Shown here: in pieces, positions 1 to 7,984 of the stretch
Numbering within the stretch: the first letter of the stretch is position 1
Layout of the letters: every line of letters starts with the position of its first letter
Notes under the pieces: generated by a model
What the model was told of the DNA's origin: nothing
Databases searched by the model: none
What the model saw: the letters and a program-made list of their open reading frames with translations, nothing else
Assembly: GCF_000012505.1 (NCBI RefSeq)
Contig: NC_007513.1
Coordinates: 1,054,001-1,118,000, forward strand
Origin: Synechococcus sp. CC9902
GTDB taxonomy: Bacteria; Cyanobacteriota; Cyanobacteriia; PCC-6307; Cyanobiaceae
Length of the DNA stretch: 64,000 nucleotides
Reading direction: 5' to 3'
Made by a program: the position numbers and the translations under genes

Positions 1-354
1 GATGCGGCGCTGGAACTTGGCCCCTATGGAGCAGAACGTCAACAACGTTCGGTGGAAATGGCCATCCGTGATGTGCAGGACTGTTTGGCTGCGGACGACC
101 TTCAAGAGATTGACCTCAGCGTGAGTGGATTGGAGGAGGCAATGTTTGGTTTGAATCGACGCCTCTCGGCAGAACGTCAATCCGATGGAAGTCCGCTTCA
201 GGGCATCCGCAGCACCCTCGGTTCGCTGAAGGATGAGTTGTTTTCAGATGATTGGGATGACGACCCTTGGGGTGCTCCTAGTCGCCCGCCCGATCGCAGC
301 CGTGGTTTGAACCGGCGTGATGCATCCGCTTGGGACGATGACATCTACCGCTAA
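1..354 (+). CDS. dnaK: Hsp70 chaperone DnaK, C-terminal end (partial)
   Basis: The reading frame is open from base 1, so only the last 117 residues are in the window. It begins DAALELGPYGAERQQRSVEM and ends in an acidic, Trp/Asp-rich tail finishing WDDDIYR. That fits the helical lid and variable tail of a cyanobacterial DnaK paralogue; the ATPase and substrate domains lie upstream. An internal GTG at 52 is not the real start. The dnaJ gene begins inside its last codons (ATG 338, stop 352-354), so the two are translationally coupled chaperone and co-chaperone. Which of the several cyanobacterial DnaK paralogues this is cannot be decided from the tail alone. Confidence 0.85.
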   Translation, partial: DAALELGPYGAERQQRSVEMAIRDVQDCLAADDLQEIDLSVSGLEEAMFGLNRRLSAERQSDGSPLQGIRSTLGSLKDELFSDDWDDDPWGAPSRPPDRSRGLNRRDASAWDDDIYR

Positions 355-1267
355 TCCTGATTATTGGTCCCTGCTTGGGATCCGTCCCGATAGTGATGCT
401 GCGCAGCTCAAACGAGCCTTCCGTCGGGAAGCCCGTCGTTGGCATCCGGATCTCAATGGAAATGATCCCGTTGCCGAAGAGCGATTCAAGCTCGTGAATG
501 AGGCATATGCGGTTCTCAATGACCCACGACGACGGGATGCATGGCAGCGGGGTACGGGTGTTGTAGAGGCCGATGATGACCCGTTCACAACAGGTTTTCC
601 TGATTTTGAGGATTACCTCGATGTGATTTTTGGAAGGCGAGAACGTCGTGAAGACGCTGCTCCTGAACCTGCATCTGAACCAGAGGTCATGCCTTGGCAG
701 ACAGGTGACAGCCACGTGTCCTCAGAGCGGCCCGTGGCAGCACCCGCACCACCACCGCCTGTTCTGGCCGTTGAAGATCTTGAATCTGTTGTGGAGCTCA
801 CCCCAGACCAGGCTCTACTGGGTACCCAGGTGGAACTCACCCTTGGCGATGGAACGCTGATTCAGCTCGATACACCACCCTTTGCCGGAGATGGTTGGCG
901 TTTGCGTCTTGAAGGTGTGGCTCCAGGGGGGCGTGATCATTTTTTACAGCTTCGCGTCATCACTGAAGACGGTCTGCGTGTTGATGGTTTGCGGGTGCAC
1001 TACAAATTGGAACTCTTTCCCCCAGATGCGGCCCTGGGCTGTGCCGTTGATGTGCCCACCCTGGATGGGCCTGTCACCTTGCAGGTTCCCCCAGGCTCGT
1101 CGAGTGGTCGTCTGTTACGTCTGCGGGGTCGGGGACTCTCAATGGAAGATCAACTAGGGGATCAACTGGTTGAAGTGGTGGTGGTGATCCCTTCCGACTT
1201 AGGTGAAGACGAACGTGCTTTGTATCGACGTTTGCAGGAGCTAGCGCTCGAATCTGAGATCCAGTGA
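338..1267 (+). CDS. dnaJ: DnaJ-family co-chaperone without zinc finger
   Basis: A J domain opens the protein (YWSLLGI at about residue 8, HPD at residues 36-38, then FKLVNEAYAVLND). A Pro/Ala-rich linker follows at about residues 115-150, then a C-terminal substrate-binding region ending with the PPGSSSGRLLRLRGRGL element typical of DnaJ C-terminal domains. There is no CxxCxGxG zinc-finger repeat, so it is a type II (CbpA-like) J protein that would stimulate the ATPase of the overlapping DnaK. ATG 338 is chosen because it lies just before the J domain; GTG 317 and ATG 320 in the same frame are possible but would only add a few residues. Length is 309 residues. Confidence 0.92.
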   Translation: MTSTANPDYWSLLGIRPDSDAAQLKRAFRREARRWHPDLNGNDPVAEERFKLVNEAYAVLNDPRRRDAWQRGTGVVEADDDPFTTGFPDFEDYLDVIFGRRERREDAAPEPASEPEVMPWQTGDSHVSSERPVAAPAPPPPVLAVEDLESVVELTPDQALLGTQVELTLGDGTLIQLDTPPFAGDGWRLRLEGVAPGGRDHFLQLRVITEDGLRVDGLRVHYKLELFPPDAALGCAVDVPTLDGPVTLQVPPGSSSGRLLRLRGRGLSMEDQLGDQLVEVVVVIPSDLGEDERALYRRLQELALESEIQ

Positions 1268-1346
1268 GGTAATTCGCACCTCTGAGGATGCATGCATTCG
1301 TGGGTCGGTGAGAGACTCCGATCCAGATCGGCTTGTTGGTTCAGGG

Positions 1347-1769
1347 ATGCGCGTTCACGTGCTTTTGTTTGACGCTGGCACGGACAGCGAAGGGATTCAT
1401 TCGCTTGAGATCGCTGGACGCACCGTGGTGTTGTTGTTTGAAAACCCAGAGGATGCCGAGCGATATGCAGGCTTGCTTGAGGCCCAGGATTTTCCTGTCC
1501 CAACCGTTGAGGGCTTGGATCGTGAGGACGTTGAATTGTTCTGTCGCGATGCTGGGTACGAGGCACGCCTGATCGAAGCGGGTTTTGTGCCTGGCACCGA
1601 TGAAGAGCGTTTGTTCATGGCTCCCCCTGAATCCAACCGTGATGTCAGCCAATGGAAGGAAGATCAACTTGCGGCGGAAGAGACACCCCCCAATTCCGAT
1701 GCATCTCTCGACGCGGAATCAAACCCTGAACTCGATGCGTTGAGACAACGTCTCGAAGGACTTCTTTAA
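1347..1769 (+). CDS. DUF3110 family protein
   Basis: A 140-residue acidic protein that starts MRVHVLLFDAGTDSEGIH and continues with a segment (VVLLFENPEDAERYAGLLEA) resembling the cyanobacterial and plastid DUF3110 family, whose function is unknown. ATG 1347 is preferred over the upstream in-frame codon at 1308 because the conserved strand begins exactly here and TCAGGG precedes it. The last 40 residues are Asp/Glu/Pro-rich and probably disordered, ending in a short helix. It lies between dnaJ and murQ on the same strand, and murQ begins 4 bp after its stop, so co-transcription is likely. No function is assigned. Confidence 0.8.
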   Translation: MRVHVLLFDAGTDSEGIHSLEIAGRTVVLLFENPEDAERYAGLLEAQDFPVPTVEGLDREDVELFCRDAGYEARLIEAGFVPGTDEERLFMAPPESNRDVSQWKEDQLAAEETPPNSDASLDAESNPELDALRQRLEGLL

Positions 1770-1773
1770 AGCG

Positions 1774-2724
1774 ATGGCTGGCTTTGATCCGACGCTTCAG
1801 CCCTCCGATGACCGCGGTCATCTCCTAACGGAGCAATCCAATCCCCGTAGTCGCCGATTGGATCAATTGGCGACGAATGATCTTGTGAATTTGTTTGTTG
1901 AGGAAGATCGACGTCCTCAAGAAGCGGTAGCGGAGGCATCTGAGGCAATAGCCGCCGCTGTGGATGCCATCTCAAAGCGCCTTTCCAGCGGTGGTCGGTT
2001 GTTTTATCTGGGGGCCGGGACCTCTGGCCGCCTTGGAGTTTTGGATGCCGCTGAGTGCCCGCCGACGTTTTGTAGTGATCCCGAACTTGTTCAAGGGGTG
2101 TTGGCTGGAGGAACCCCAGCCCTATTGCGTAGTTCAGAAGGTCTTGAGGATCTGGAACAGGCCGGTCGTGATGATCTGGATCGGCATGGATTCCGGCAGG
2201 GGGATTGTTTGGTGGGCATCGCGGCTGGAGGAACGACCCCCTATGTGCGTGGTGGTTTGTCCTACGCCTGCTCAATCGGAGCGCTTGCGATTGCGATGGC
2301 CTGTGTCCCCAAGGATCAAGCCCCTTTGCCCTGCGATATCGATATCCGTCTGTTGACCGGACCAGAGTTATTAACGGGATCGACGCGACTCAAAGCCGGC
2401 ACTGCCACAAAAATGGCTCTCAATATTTTGTCCACCACCGTGATGGTCCGTCTCGGAAAGGTCTACGGCAATCGCATGGTGGATGTGGCAGCCAGCAATA
2501 GCAAATTGGTAGACCGTTCTCTCCGCATCCTCCGAGATCTCATTGGCGTCGAACGGGAGGAGGGTTTGGCCCTGTTGGCGTTGTCGGATGGTTCCGTCAA
2601 GCTGGCTCTTCTGATGAAGGCCGCGAACCTCTCAAAAGACCAGGCTCGAAGTGTTTTAGAGCGGCACGATCAACAGCTGCGCCCGTCGCTGGAGACCTGC
2701 GGCGCAACGTTGGCTCAACTTTGA
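1774..2724 (+). CDS. murQ: N-acetylmuramic acid 6-phosphate etherase
   Basis: MurQ cleaves the lactyl ether of MurNAc-6-phosphate to give GlcNAc-6-phosphate and D-lactate, a cytoplasmic step of peptidoglycan recycling. The 316-residue protein begins the conserved region with LTEQSNPRSRRLDQL, followed by the SIS-domain sugar-phosphate site (RLFYLGAGTSGRLGVLDAAE) and the strongly conserved C-terminal part (AGTATKMALNILST, then MVDVAASNSKLVDRSLRI). Length matches the family. Start is the ATG at 1774, 4 bp after the DUF3110 stop. Its stop overlaps the tail of mtnP on the other strand by 10 bp. An AmpD-like amidase lies about 7 kb away; no anhydro-MurNAc kinase is visible in the window. Confidence 0.95.
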   Translation: MAGFDPTLQPSDDRGHLLTEQSNPRSRRLDQLATNDLVNLFVEEDRRPQEAVAEASEAIAAAVDAISKRLSSGGRLFYLGAGTSGRLGVLDAAECPPTFCSDPELVQGVLAGGTPALLRSSEGLEDLEQAGRDDLDRHGFRQGDCLVGIAAGGTTPYVRGGLSYACSIGALAIAMACVPKDQAPLPCDIDIRLLTGPELLTGSTRLKAGTATKMALNILSTTVMVRLGKVYGNRMVDVAASNSKLVDRSLRILRDLIGVEREEGLALLALSDGSVKLALLMKAANLSKDQARSVLERHDQQLRPSLETCGATLAQL

Positions 2725-3626
2725 GACCATGCTCCCCAGTAGGGCGCTGTAAAAAGATCAAGCTTTCGACGGGTCTCTTGGGGCACAACCTCTTTTGAAG
2801 TCACCAGTGCATTCGCTAGAGCCGTATGGGCGGGTGATGCTGGTCGCTCAGCGCTGATCCGTTGCATCAGCGTTCGAAGGATCGGTTCGGTGGCCATGGC
2901 ATTGGCCCTCAGATTCCCCATCACCATCTCCACGGTGACGGCGTCATGGTCCTGATGCCAGCAATCAAAATCGGTCACCATGCTCAGGGAGGCATAGGCC
3001 AATTCGGCTTCTCGAGCTAACCGCGCTTCGGTGTGATTAGTCATGCCAATCACGGAACACCCCCAACTCCGGTAGAGCTCGCTCTCCGCACGGGTGGAAA
3101 AGGCTGGGCCCTCCATGCATAGATATGTGCCACCTCGATGTAAGGCCTGCCCTATGGGCAAGGACGCCTCGGCGGCTTCCGACACGAGCTTGCTGAGACG
3201 GGAACAAAAGGGATAGGCCAGGCTCACATGGGCCACACATCCTTCCCCGAAAAACGTCGGTGGACGTTGCTGAGTGCGGTCGATGAATTGATCGGGAACC
3301 ACCATGTCCCTTGGTCGTATTGAGGCTTGTAGGGACCCAACAGCAGAGACGGATATCAACCAACGCACACCTAGTGAACGCATCGCCCAAAGATTTGCCC
3401 TGTAGGGCACTTCGCGGGGCAAAAATTGATGATGGCGTCCATGGCGCGCCAGAAAAACGGTGTCAACGCCCTCTAGTCGTCCAACGCGGAGTCGATCGGA
3501 TGGAAGGCCAAAAGGCGTCTCAACGGCAAGCTCTTGTTCATCTTCGAGACCGGCGATCGCATACAGACCACTACCGCCAATGACTCCCACACGTGCGTTG
3601 GACAGATCTGGATTTTGGTGTTCCAT
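2715..3626 (-). CDS. mtnP: S-methyl-5'-thioadenosine phosphorylase
   Basis: A 303-residue purine nucleoside phosphorylase family enzyme that splits methylthioadenosine into adenine and methylthioribose-1-phosphate, feeding methionine salvage. Diagnostic stretches are [15 protein letters not shown] near the N terminus (phosphate site), [13 protein letters not shown], the central [20 protein letters not shown] and the MTAP-type [18 protein letters not shown] followed by VTDFDCW. ATG 3626 is chosen over the longer frame because AAAGGA lies about 5 nt upstream and the glycine-rich strand starts soon after. It is divergent from the cyclophilin gene across 62 bp that must hold both promoters. Confidence 0.95.
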   Translation of the reverse strand: MEHQNPDLSNARVGVIGGSGLYAIAGLEDEQELAVETPFGLPSDRLRVGRLEGVDTVFLARHGRHHQFLPREVPYRANLWAMRSLGVRWLISVSAVGSLQASIRPRDMVVPDQFIDRTQQRPPTFFGEGCVAHVSLAYPFCSRLSKLVSEAAEASLPIGQALHRGGTYLCMEGPAFSTRAESELYRSWGCSVIGMTNHTEARLAREAELAYASLSMVTDFDCWHQDHDAVTVEMVMGNLRANAMATEPILRTLMQRISAERPASPAHTALANALVTSKEVVPQETRRKLDLFTAPYWGAWSQS

Positions 3627-3688
3627 TGCAATCCTTTCGCCGCCGACATCTTGCCTTGTTTCTAAACTGTCGGTTTGCTCGCGCCACC

Positions 3689-4132
3689 ATGACCAAGGCC
3701 CTGATGGACACCGAAGCAGGCCAGATTGAGCTCGAGCTTTTCGAAGCTGATGCGCCAAAAACAGTCGCTAACTTCGTCAAATTGGCAAAAGACGGTTTCT
3801 ACGACGGCCTCGCTTTTCACCGTGTGATTCCTGGATTCATGGCACAAGGTGGGTGCCCTAACAGTCGTGAAGGGTCGAAGGGAATGGCGGGCACCGGCGG
3901 CCCTGGCTATCAGATCGACTGTGAGATCAACTCGAAAAAGCACCAGGCTGGAACCCTTGCGATGGCCCACGCCGGTCGCAACACTGGAGGCTCACAGTTC
4001 TACATCTGCTACGAGGGACAGCCACACCTCGATGGTGTTCATACCGTTTTTGGTCTCACCGGAAATATGGACGTCGTTCTCAAGCTGAACAACGGCGCAC
4101 GCATTAACAAAGTCACGATCCAAGACAGCTGA
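3689..4132 (+). CDS. Cyclophilin-type peptidyl-prolyl isomerase
   Basis: A compact 147-residue cyclophilin without a signal peptide, so probably cytoplasmic (PpiB-like). Family features in order: [20 protein letters not shown], the active-site stretch [13 protein letters not shown] containing the catalytic Arg, a short GTGGPGY loop, and [19 protein letters not shown] with the conserved Phe. Start is ATG 3689; the longer frame to 3593 has no family support and would overlap mtnP. It is transcribed alone, divergent from mtnP, and ends 14 bp before the converging ribBA stop. Confidence 0.95.
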   Translation: MTKALMDTEAGQIELELFEADAPKTVANFVKLAKDGFYDGLAFHRVIPGFMAQGGCPNSREGSKGMAGTGGPGYQIDCEINSKKHQAGTLAMAHAGRNTGGSQFYICYEGQPHLDGVHTVFGLTGNMDVVLKLNNGARINKVTIQDS

Positions 4133-4146
4133 TCGCCTGCCTGGCG

Positions 4147-5718
4147 TCATTGTTGTCCTTGACGCCAAAACAACAACACCGGGCTGGTCTGGATCAGGCC
4201 AGCCCTCTGATCCGACTCCAATTCTGAGAGGTCTCGATCGAGGCGTTCCAATGTTTGGGGTGGGTGAAGTGCCATCCGCTCGCTGGGAACGCGCATGAGG
4301 CCCAAGGCCTTCGTGCTCGATACCTTCGCCAACGCTTGGATTAACTGGTATGGATCCTGATCACCAGGCTTGATTTTCCAAACGAATTGCGGTCTGTCCC
4401 AAAGGGCGAGCAGCCTTGGTTCATGGAGCGCATCCATTTGAAATCCATGTTCGTGCGCCACTGACTCGACCTGTCGACGCACCTGTGGCCAGGTGTCAGG
4501 TTGCCCGTGAACCGCCATGGCCAACACGGTGCAAGGCGTATCTGCCTCAAGTAAGTGGCCAAGTTTGTCTCGCTTGGCAGCGAGATAATCGGCATTGTGG
4601 TCTCCTGCATCCATCACAAGGGGGACGCGTTCTTCCACCTGCAGTCCGTATCCACCCAATCCAGCAATTTTGCGTGGATTGTTGGTGAGTAGGCGCAACC
4701 TGTGGATTCCAAGGTCGGACAAAATTTGTGCTCCAACCCCGTAATTGCGCAGGTCGGCGGGAAAACCCAATCGCTCATTCGCTTCAACGGTGTCCAGTCC
4801 ACCGTCCTGAAGGCTGTAGGCCCTCAGTTTGTTGATCAAGCCGATGCCGCGTCCCTCCTGTCGCAGATAAACCACGACGCCTTCTCCCTCGGCTTCGATC
4901 TGGCGAAGCGCCGCCTCGAGTTGGGGACGACAGTCGCAGCGCAGTGATCCGAAAGCATCACCGGTGAGGCATTCCGAGTGCATTCGCACCAGAACCGGTT
5001 CTTTCAAAGACGCTGGATCTCCTTTCACCAGGGCAACGTGTTCCGAACCATCGAGATCATTTTTGTAGCCGATCGCTTGAAATGCGCCGAACTGACTGGG
5101 GAGTTCGGCGTGCGCTAGCCGCTTGACGAAACGCTCGTTTTCAAGTCTGTAGCGAATCAGATCGGCAATGCTGATGAGTTTTAAGCCCCATTGGTCGGCA
5201 TAGGCCCTGAGCTCTGGCAGCCGTGCCATGGAGCCGTCGGTGTTCTGAATTTCACAAATGACACCAGCTGGGCTCAGGCCAGCCAACAGGGATAAATCAA
5301 CAGCCGACTCCGTATGACCTGCACGCTTTAGGACGCCCCCGGAGCGTGCACGGAGGGGGAAGATATGGCCTGGACGGCGGAGATCTGCAGGGCGTGTTGA
5401 CGGGTTGAGAGCAACTTGAATGGTGCGAGCCCGATCGTCCGCTGAAATTCCAGTGGTGACGCCATGTTCAATACCAGCGTCGATGCTGACGGTGAAGGCT
5501 GTTTGATTGGCATCCGTATTGCGATCCACCATGAGTGGAAGGTCCAGTTCATCGAGCCGGTCTCCCTCCATAGCGAGACAGATCAATCCTCTGGCTTCCG
5601 TTGCCATGAAGTTGATCGCTTCTGGGGTGGCGAACTGGGCAGCACAAATTAGATCTCCTTCATTTTCACGTTGCTCGTCGTCCACGACGACCACGCAGGC
5701 TCCATTGCGAATGGCCAC
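4147..5718 (-). CDS. ribBA: Bifunctional riboflavin synthesis enzyme RibBA
   Basis: The N-terminal part is 3,4-dihydroxy-2-butanone-4-phosphate synthase ([45 protein letters not shown]). The middle is GTP cyclohydrolase II with its zinc-binding [14 protein letters not shown] and RQEGRGIGL. About 120 further residues follow the usual cyclohydrolase end, an extension of unknown role. Both activities start riboflavin synthesis. The coordinate given uses GTG 5718, but this probably truncates the protein: translation upstream in frame reads [12 protein letters not shown], which matches the first helix of RibB proteins. No ATG, GTG or TTG lies between that and an in-frame stop; CTG 5784 is one candidate. 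The gene is divergent from argC. Confidence 0.93.
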   Translation of the reverse strand: MAIRNGACVVVVDDEQRENEGDLICAAQFATPEAINFMATEARGLICLAMEGDRLDELDLPLMVDRNTDANQTAFTVSIDAGIEHGVTTGISADDRARTIQVALNPSTRPADLRRPGHIFPLRARSGGVLKRAGHTESAVDLSLLAGLSPAGVICEIQNTDGSMARLPELRAYADQWGLKLISIADLIRYRLENERFVKRLAHAELPSQFGAFQAIGYKNDLDGSEHVALVKGDPASLKEPVLVRMHSECLTGDAFGSLRCDCRPQLEAALRQIEAEGEGVVVYLRQEGRGIGLINKLRAYSLQDGGLDTVEANERLGFPADLRNYGVGAQILSDLGIHRLRLLTNNPRKIAGLGGYGLQVEERVPLVMDAGDHNADYLAAKRDKLGHLLEADTPCTVLAMAVHGQPDTWPQVRRQVESVAHEHGFQMDALHEPRLLALWDRPQFVWKIKPGDQDPYQLIQALAKVSSTKALGLMRVPSERMALHPPQTLERLDRDLSELESDQRAGLIQTSPVLLFWRQGQQ

Positions 5719-5853
5719 GAGTGCGTCCGCAATGCTGTCGAATTGAATCGGGTCGTCGGAAGAAGCGGGGGAGCTGGGGTTCAGGAGCCTGGAAAATCGG
5801 AACTGGCCCCCATTATTGATCTCTGTACGATCGATCGTTCAGTGAGCTCCCCG

Positions 5854-6960
5854 ATGCCAAGCAGCACTCCGTCAACGATGGCTGAAATGGCGGCAACGTC
5901 TGGGGGGCGTGTCGCCGTCATTGGAGCCTCTGGATATGGCGGTCTTCAGACCATCCGCTTATTGCAGGGACACCCGTCTCTTTCCGTGACGTATCTGGGA
6001 GGTGAACGCAGTGCAGGGCGTCGTTGGAGTTCCATCTGCTCCTTTTTGCCACTGCCAGACGATCCCTACGTTGAATCCGTCGATCCAGTCCGAATCGCTG
6101 AGGTGGCGGACTACGCCGTTCTGAGCCTTCCCAATGGTCTTGCTTGTCAGTTAGCGCCGCAATTACTCGATCGCGGCGTTCGCGTTGTCGACCTGTCTGC
6201 AGACTTCCGATATCGCTCCTTAGATCAGTGGCTCGAGGTGTACGCCCAGGAAGCCAGCAACCTCAATCGGACCGATGCTGAACTTTGTCGTGAAGCGGTT
6301 TATGGGCTTCCGGAATGGAACGGACCAGCCATCGCTGAAGCCAAGCTTGTGGCGGCACCTGGCTGTTTCCCAACGGCAAGTTTGTTGCCGCTTCTTCCAT
6401 TCCTCAAGCAGGGGTTAATCGATACCGACCGAATCATCATTGATGCCAAAACCGGGACCTCCGGTGGTGGGAGGGTTCCCAAAGAAGCCATGTTGCTGGC
6501 GGAAGCTTCCGAGTCGATTGCTCCCTACGGGGTGATTGGTCATCGCCACACGTCCGAGATTGAGCAAATGGCTCAAGACGTCGCCGGCCAAACCATCCAG
6601 CTTCAATTCACACCCCATCTGGTTCCGATGGTCCGTGGTCTTCTTTCAACGGTGTATGCCCGCTTAAGGGATCCAGGGCTAACAGCGGAAGATTGCACAA
6701 CGGTGATCAACGCGGTGTACCGGCACCATCCCTGTGTCACCGTCCTTCCAGTTGGCACCTATCCCGCTACAAAATGGGTGCGGCATACGAATCGAGCGCT
6801 TCTTTCCGTTCAAGTTGACAATCGGACAGGGCAATTGGTGTTGATGAGTGCGATCGATAATTTGATCAAAGGGCAGGCGGGCCAAGGGGTGCAGTGTCTC
6901 AATCTGATGGCGGGCTTGGCGCCGGATACCGGTCTGCCTTTGCAACCTTTTTATCCTTGA
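5854..6960 (+). CDS. argC: N-acetyl-gamma-glutamyl-phosphate reductase
   Basis: ArgC reduces N-acetylglutamyl-5-phosphate with NADPH in arginine biosynthesis. The coding part shows the nucleotide-binding RVAVIGASGYGGLQTIRLL, VVDLSADFRYR, the catalytic Cys in AAPGCFPTAS, and the end GQAGQGVQCLNLM. From ATG 5854 it is 368 residues, slightly longer than the usual 345-350; ATG 5878 or 5887 would remove a poorly conserved leader. The frame runs open further upstream but overlaps ribBA, so those codons are not used. A perfect ACGATCGATCGT palindrome lies at 5827-5838 in the spacer. The 3' end overlaps purN by 10 bp, tail to tail. Confidence 0.94.
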   Translation: MPSSTPSTMAEMAATSGGRVAVIGASGYGGLQTIRLLQGHPSLSVTYLGGERSAGRRWSSICSFLPLPDDPYVESVDPVRIAEVADYAVLSLPNGLACQLAPQLLDRGVRVVDLSADFRYRSLDQWLEVYAQEASNLNRTDAELCREAVYGLPEWNGPAIAEAKLVAAPGCFPTASLLPLLPFLKQGLIDTDRIIIDAKTGTSGGGRVPKEAMLLAEASESIAPYGVIGHRHTSEIEQMAQDVAGQTIQLQFTPHLVPMVRGLLSTVYARLRDPGLTAEDCTTVINAVYRHHPCVTVLPVGTYPATKWVRHTNRALLSVQVDNRTGQLVLMSAIDNLIKGQAGQGVQCLNLMAGLAPDTGLPLQPFYP

Positions 6961-7643
6961 CGCCAGCGGTGAGCGTTTTGCTGCAAGGTTGCTGGCAGCA
7001 AAATGTGTTCTTGTTTCTGCACGCGTTCTGCGAGCGAAGCGTGGTTATCGCTGGAGAGCACTGGAACCGCTGCTTGAGAAAGGATCGGTCCAGCATCAAG
7101 GTCGGCGGTAACGATATGCACGGTGCAGCCACTAATAGATACCCCCGCGTGAAGGGCTTGTCCCACAGCATCAAGTCCACGGAAACTTGGTAGGAGTGAC
7201 GGATGGATGTTCACCAGTTGTTCCGGAAAGGCATTCACCAAAACATCGGTCACGATCCGCATCCACCCGGCCATCACCACAACGTCCACTCGATGGGATT
7301 GAAAGAGGCCAACCAACTGTCGATCGAGGGCTTCTCGATTCGGGAAGTCACGATGATCCACCACTTCGACATGGATTCCGAAGCGATCAGCCCGCTGATG
7401 GGCGCCACAGTTTTTGTTGTTAACCACCAAAAGTGGAATGTCTGCCCCAAGTCGACCGGACTGAACGGCCTGGACGATGGCCTCGAAATTGCTGCCATTG
7501 CCGGAGGCCATCACTCCGATCCTTAGCGGGGGGATCAAGGAGGGCACTCCATCTGAATACGGATGTAAAAGGGCCTGGTCAGCCGGATTTTGCTGGCTAG
7601 GGTCAGTCAAAGCAGGTGATTGGTCAATGTCCCATCTCTCCAT
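6951..7643 (-). CDS. purN: Phosphoribosylglycinamide formyltransferase
   Basis: PurN transfers formyl from 10-formyl-THF to GAR in de novo purine synthesis. The conserved core starts at RIGVMASGNGSNFEAIVQAV, then VVNNKNCGAHQRADRFG, MAGWMRIVTDVLVNAFP and the active-site NIHPSLLPSFRGLDAVGQAL, with TADLDAGPI later. The start is uncertain. ATG 7643 gives an N-terminal leader of about 40 residues and overlaps the start of the divergent Ycf35-like gene by 17 bp; GTG 7547 removes most of the leader and avoids the overlap but has only an abutting GGAG. The gene itself is secure. Confidence 0.94.
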   Translation of the reverse strand: MERWDIDQSPALTDPSQQNPADQALLHPYSDGVPSLIPPLRIGVMASGNGSNFEAIVQAVQSGRLGADIPLLVVNNKNCGAHQRADRFGIHVEVVDHRDFPNREALDRQLVGLFQSHRVDVVVMAGWMRIVTDVLVNAFPEQLVNIHPSLLPSFRGLDAVGQALHAGVSISGCTVHIVTADLDAGPILSQAAVPVLSSDNHASLAERVQKQEHILLPATLQQNAHRWRQG

Positions 7644-7983
7644 CCTGCCCACCGTTTACACGCGGCTCGATTATTTGGCTCGTGCCTTGGCCCAAGAGGG
7701 CTTCAAGGTTCAGTTCGGTGGGTGCCTTGATGATGTCGGTTCAGCCCCAGTGCCCGCAGACCTTGTGGCCTATTGCGGTGACTGCCGTCCCCTGGGTTGG
7801 TCACGTCAGGCCGATGGAAGTATTTGTCTTTGTGGCGACCTTCAACGCATCAGTTCGCACACTGGACTGGAAGCACGACTTCAGCGGGTGGCGCGTCGCT
7901 ATGCCCTGCTGTTTGCCATCGATCAGATCACGATCGAGAGTGATCGCTTAACAACATCCGCTATTTCTCTCCTGCAGGACTGA
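7627..7983 (+). CDS. Ycf35-like DUF1257 protein
   Basis: A 118-residue protein beginning MSHLSILPTVYTRLDYLARAL, which resembles the start of the cyanobacterial and plastid Ycf35/DUF1257 family. Cysteines occur in YCGDCRPLGW and SICLCGD, possibly a metal site. Start ATG 7627 matches the family N terminus; the frame extends to 7477 but those codons lie antisense to purN. It is followed 1 bp later by the GTG of the M61 peptidase gene, so they are probably co-transcribed. Function is unknown. Confidence 0.78.
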   Translation: MSHLSILPTVYTRLDYLARALAQEGFKVQFGGCLDDVGSAPVPADLVAYCGDCRPLGWSRQADGSICLCGDLQRISSHTGLEARLQRVARRYALLFAIDQITIESDRLTTSAISLLQD

Positions 7984-7984
7984 T

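Noticed and set aside
1766-2275. 169-codon open frame on the minus strand opposite murQ
   Set aside because: Antisense to a clear enzyme gene; the translation is Pro/His/Gln-rich with no conserved look.
5827-5838. ACGATCGATCGT palindrome between ribBA and argC
   Set aside because: GATC-rich palindromes are frequent in cyanobacteria and no second copy suggests an operator.
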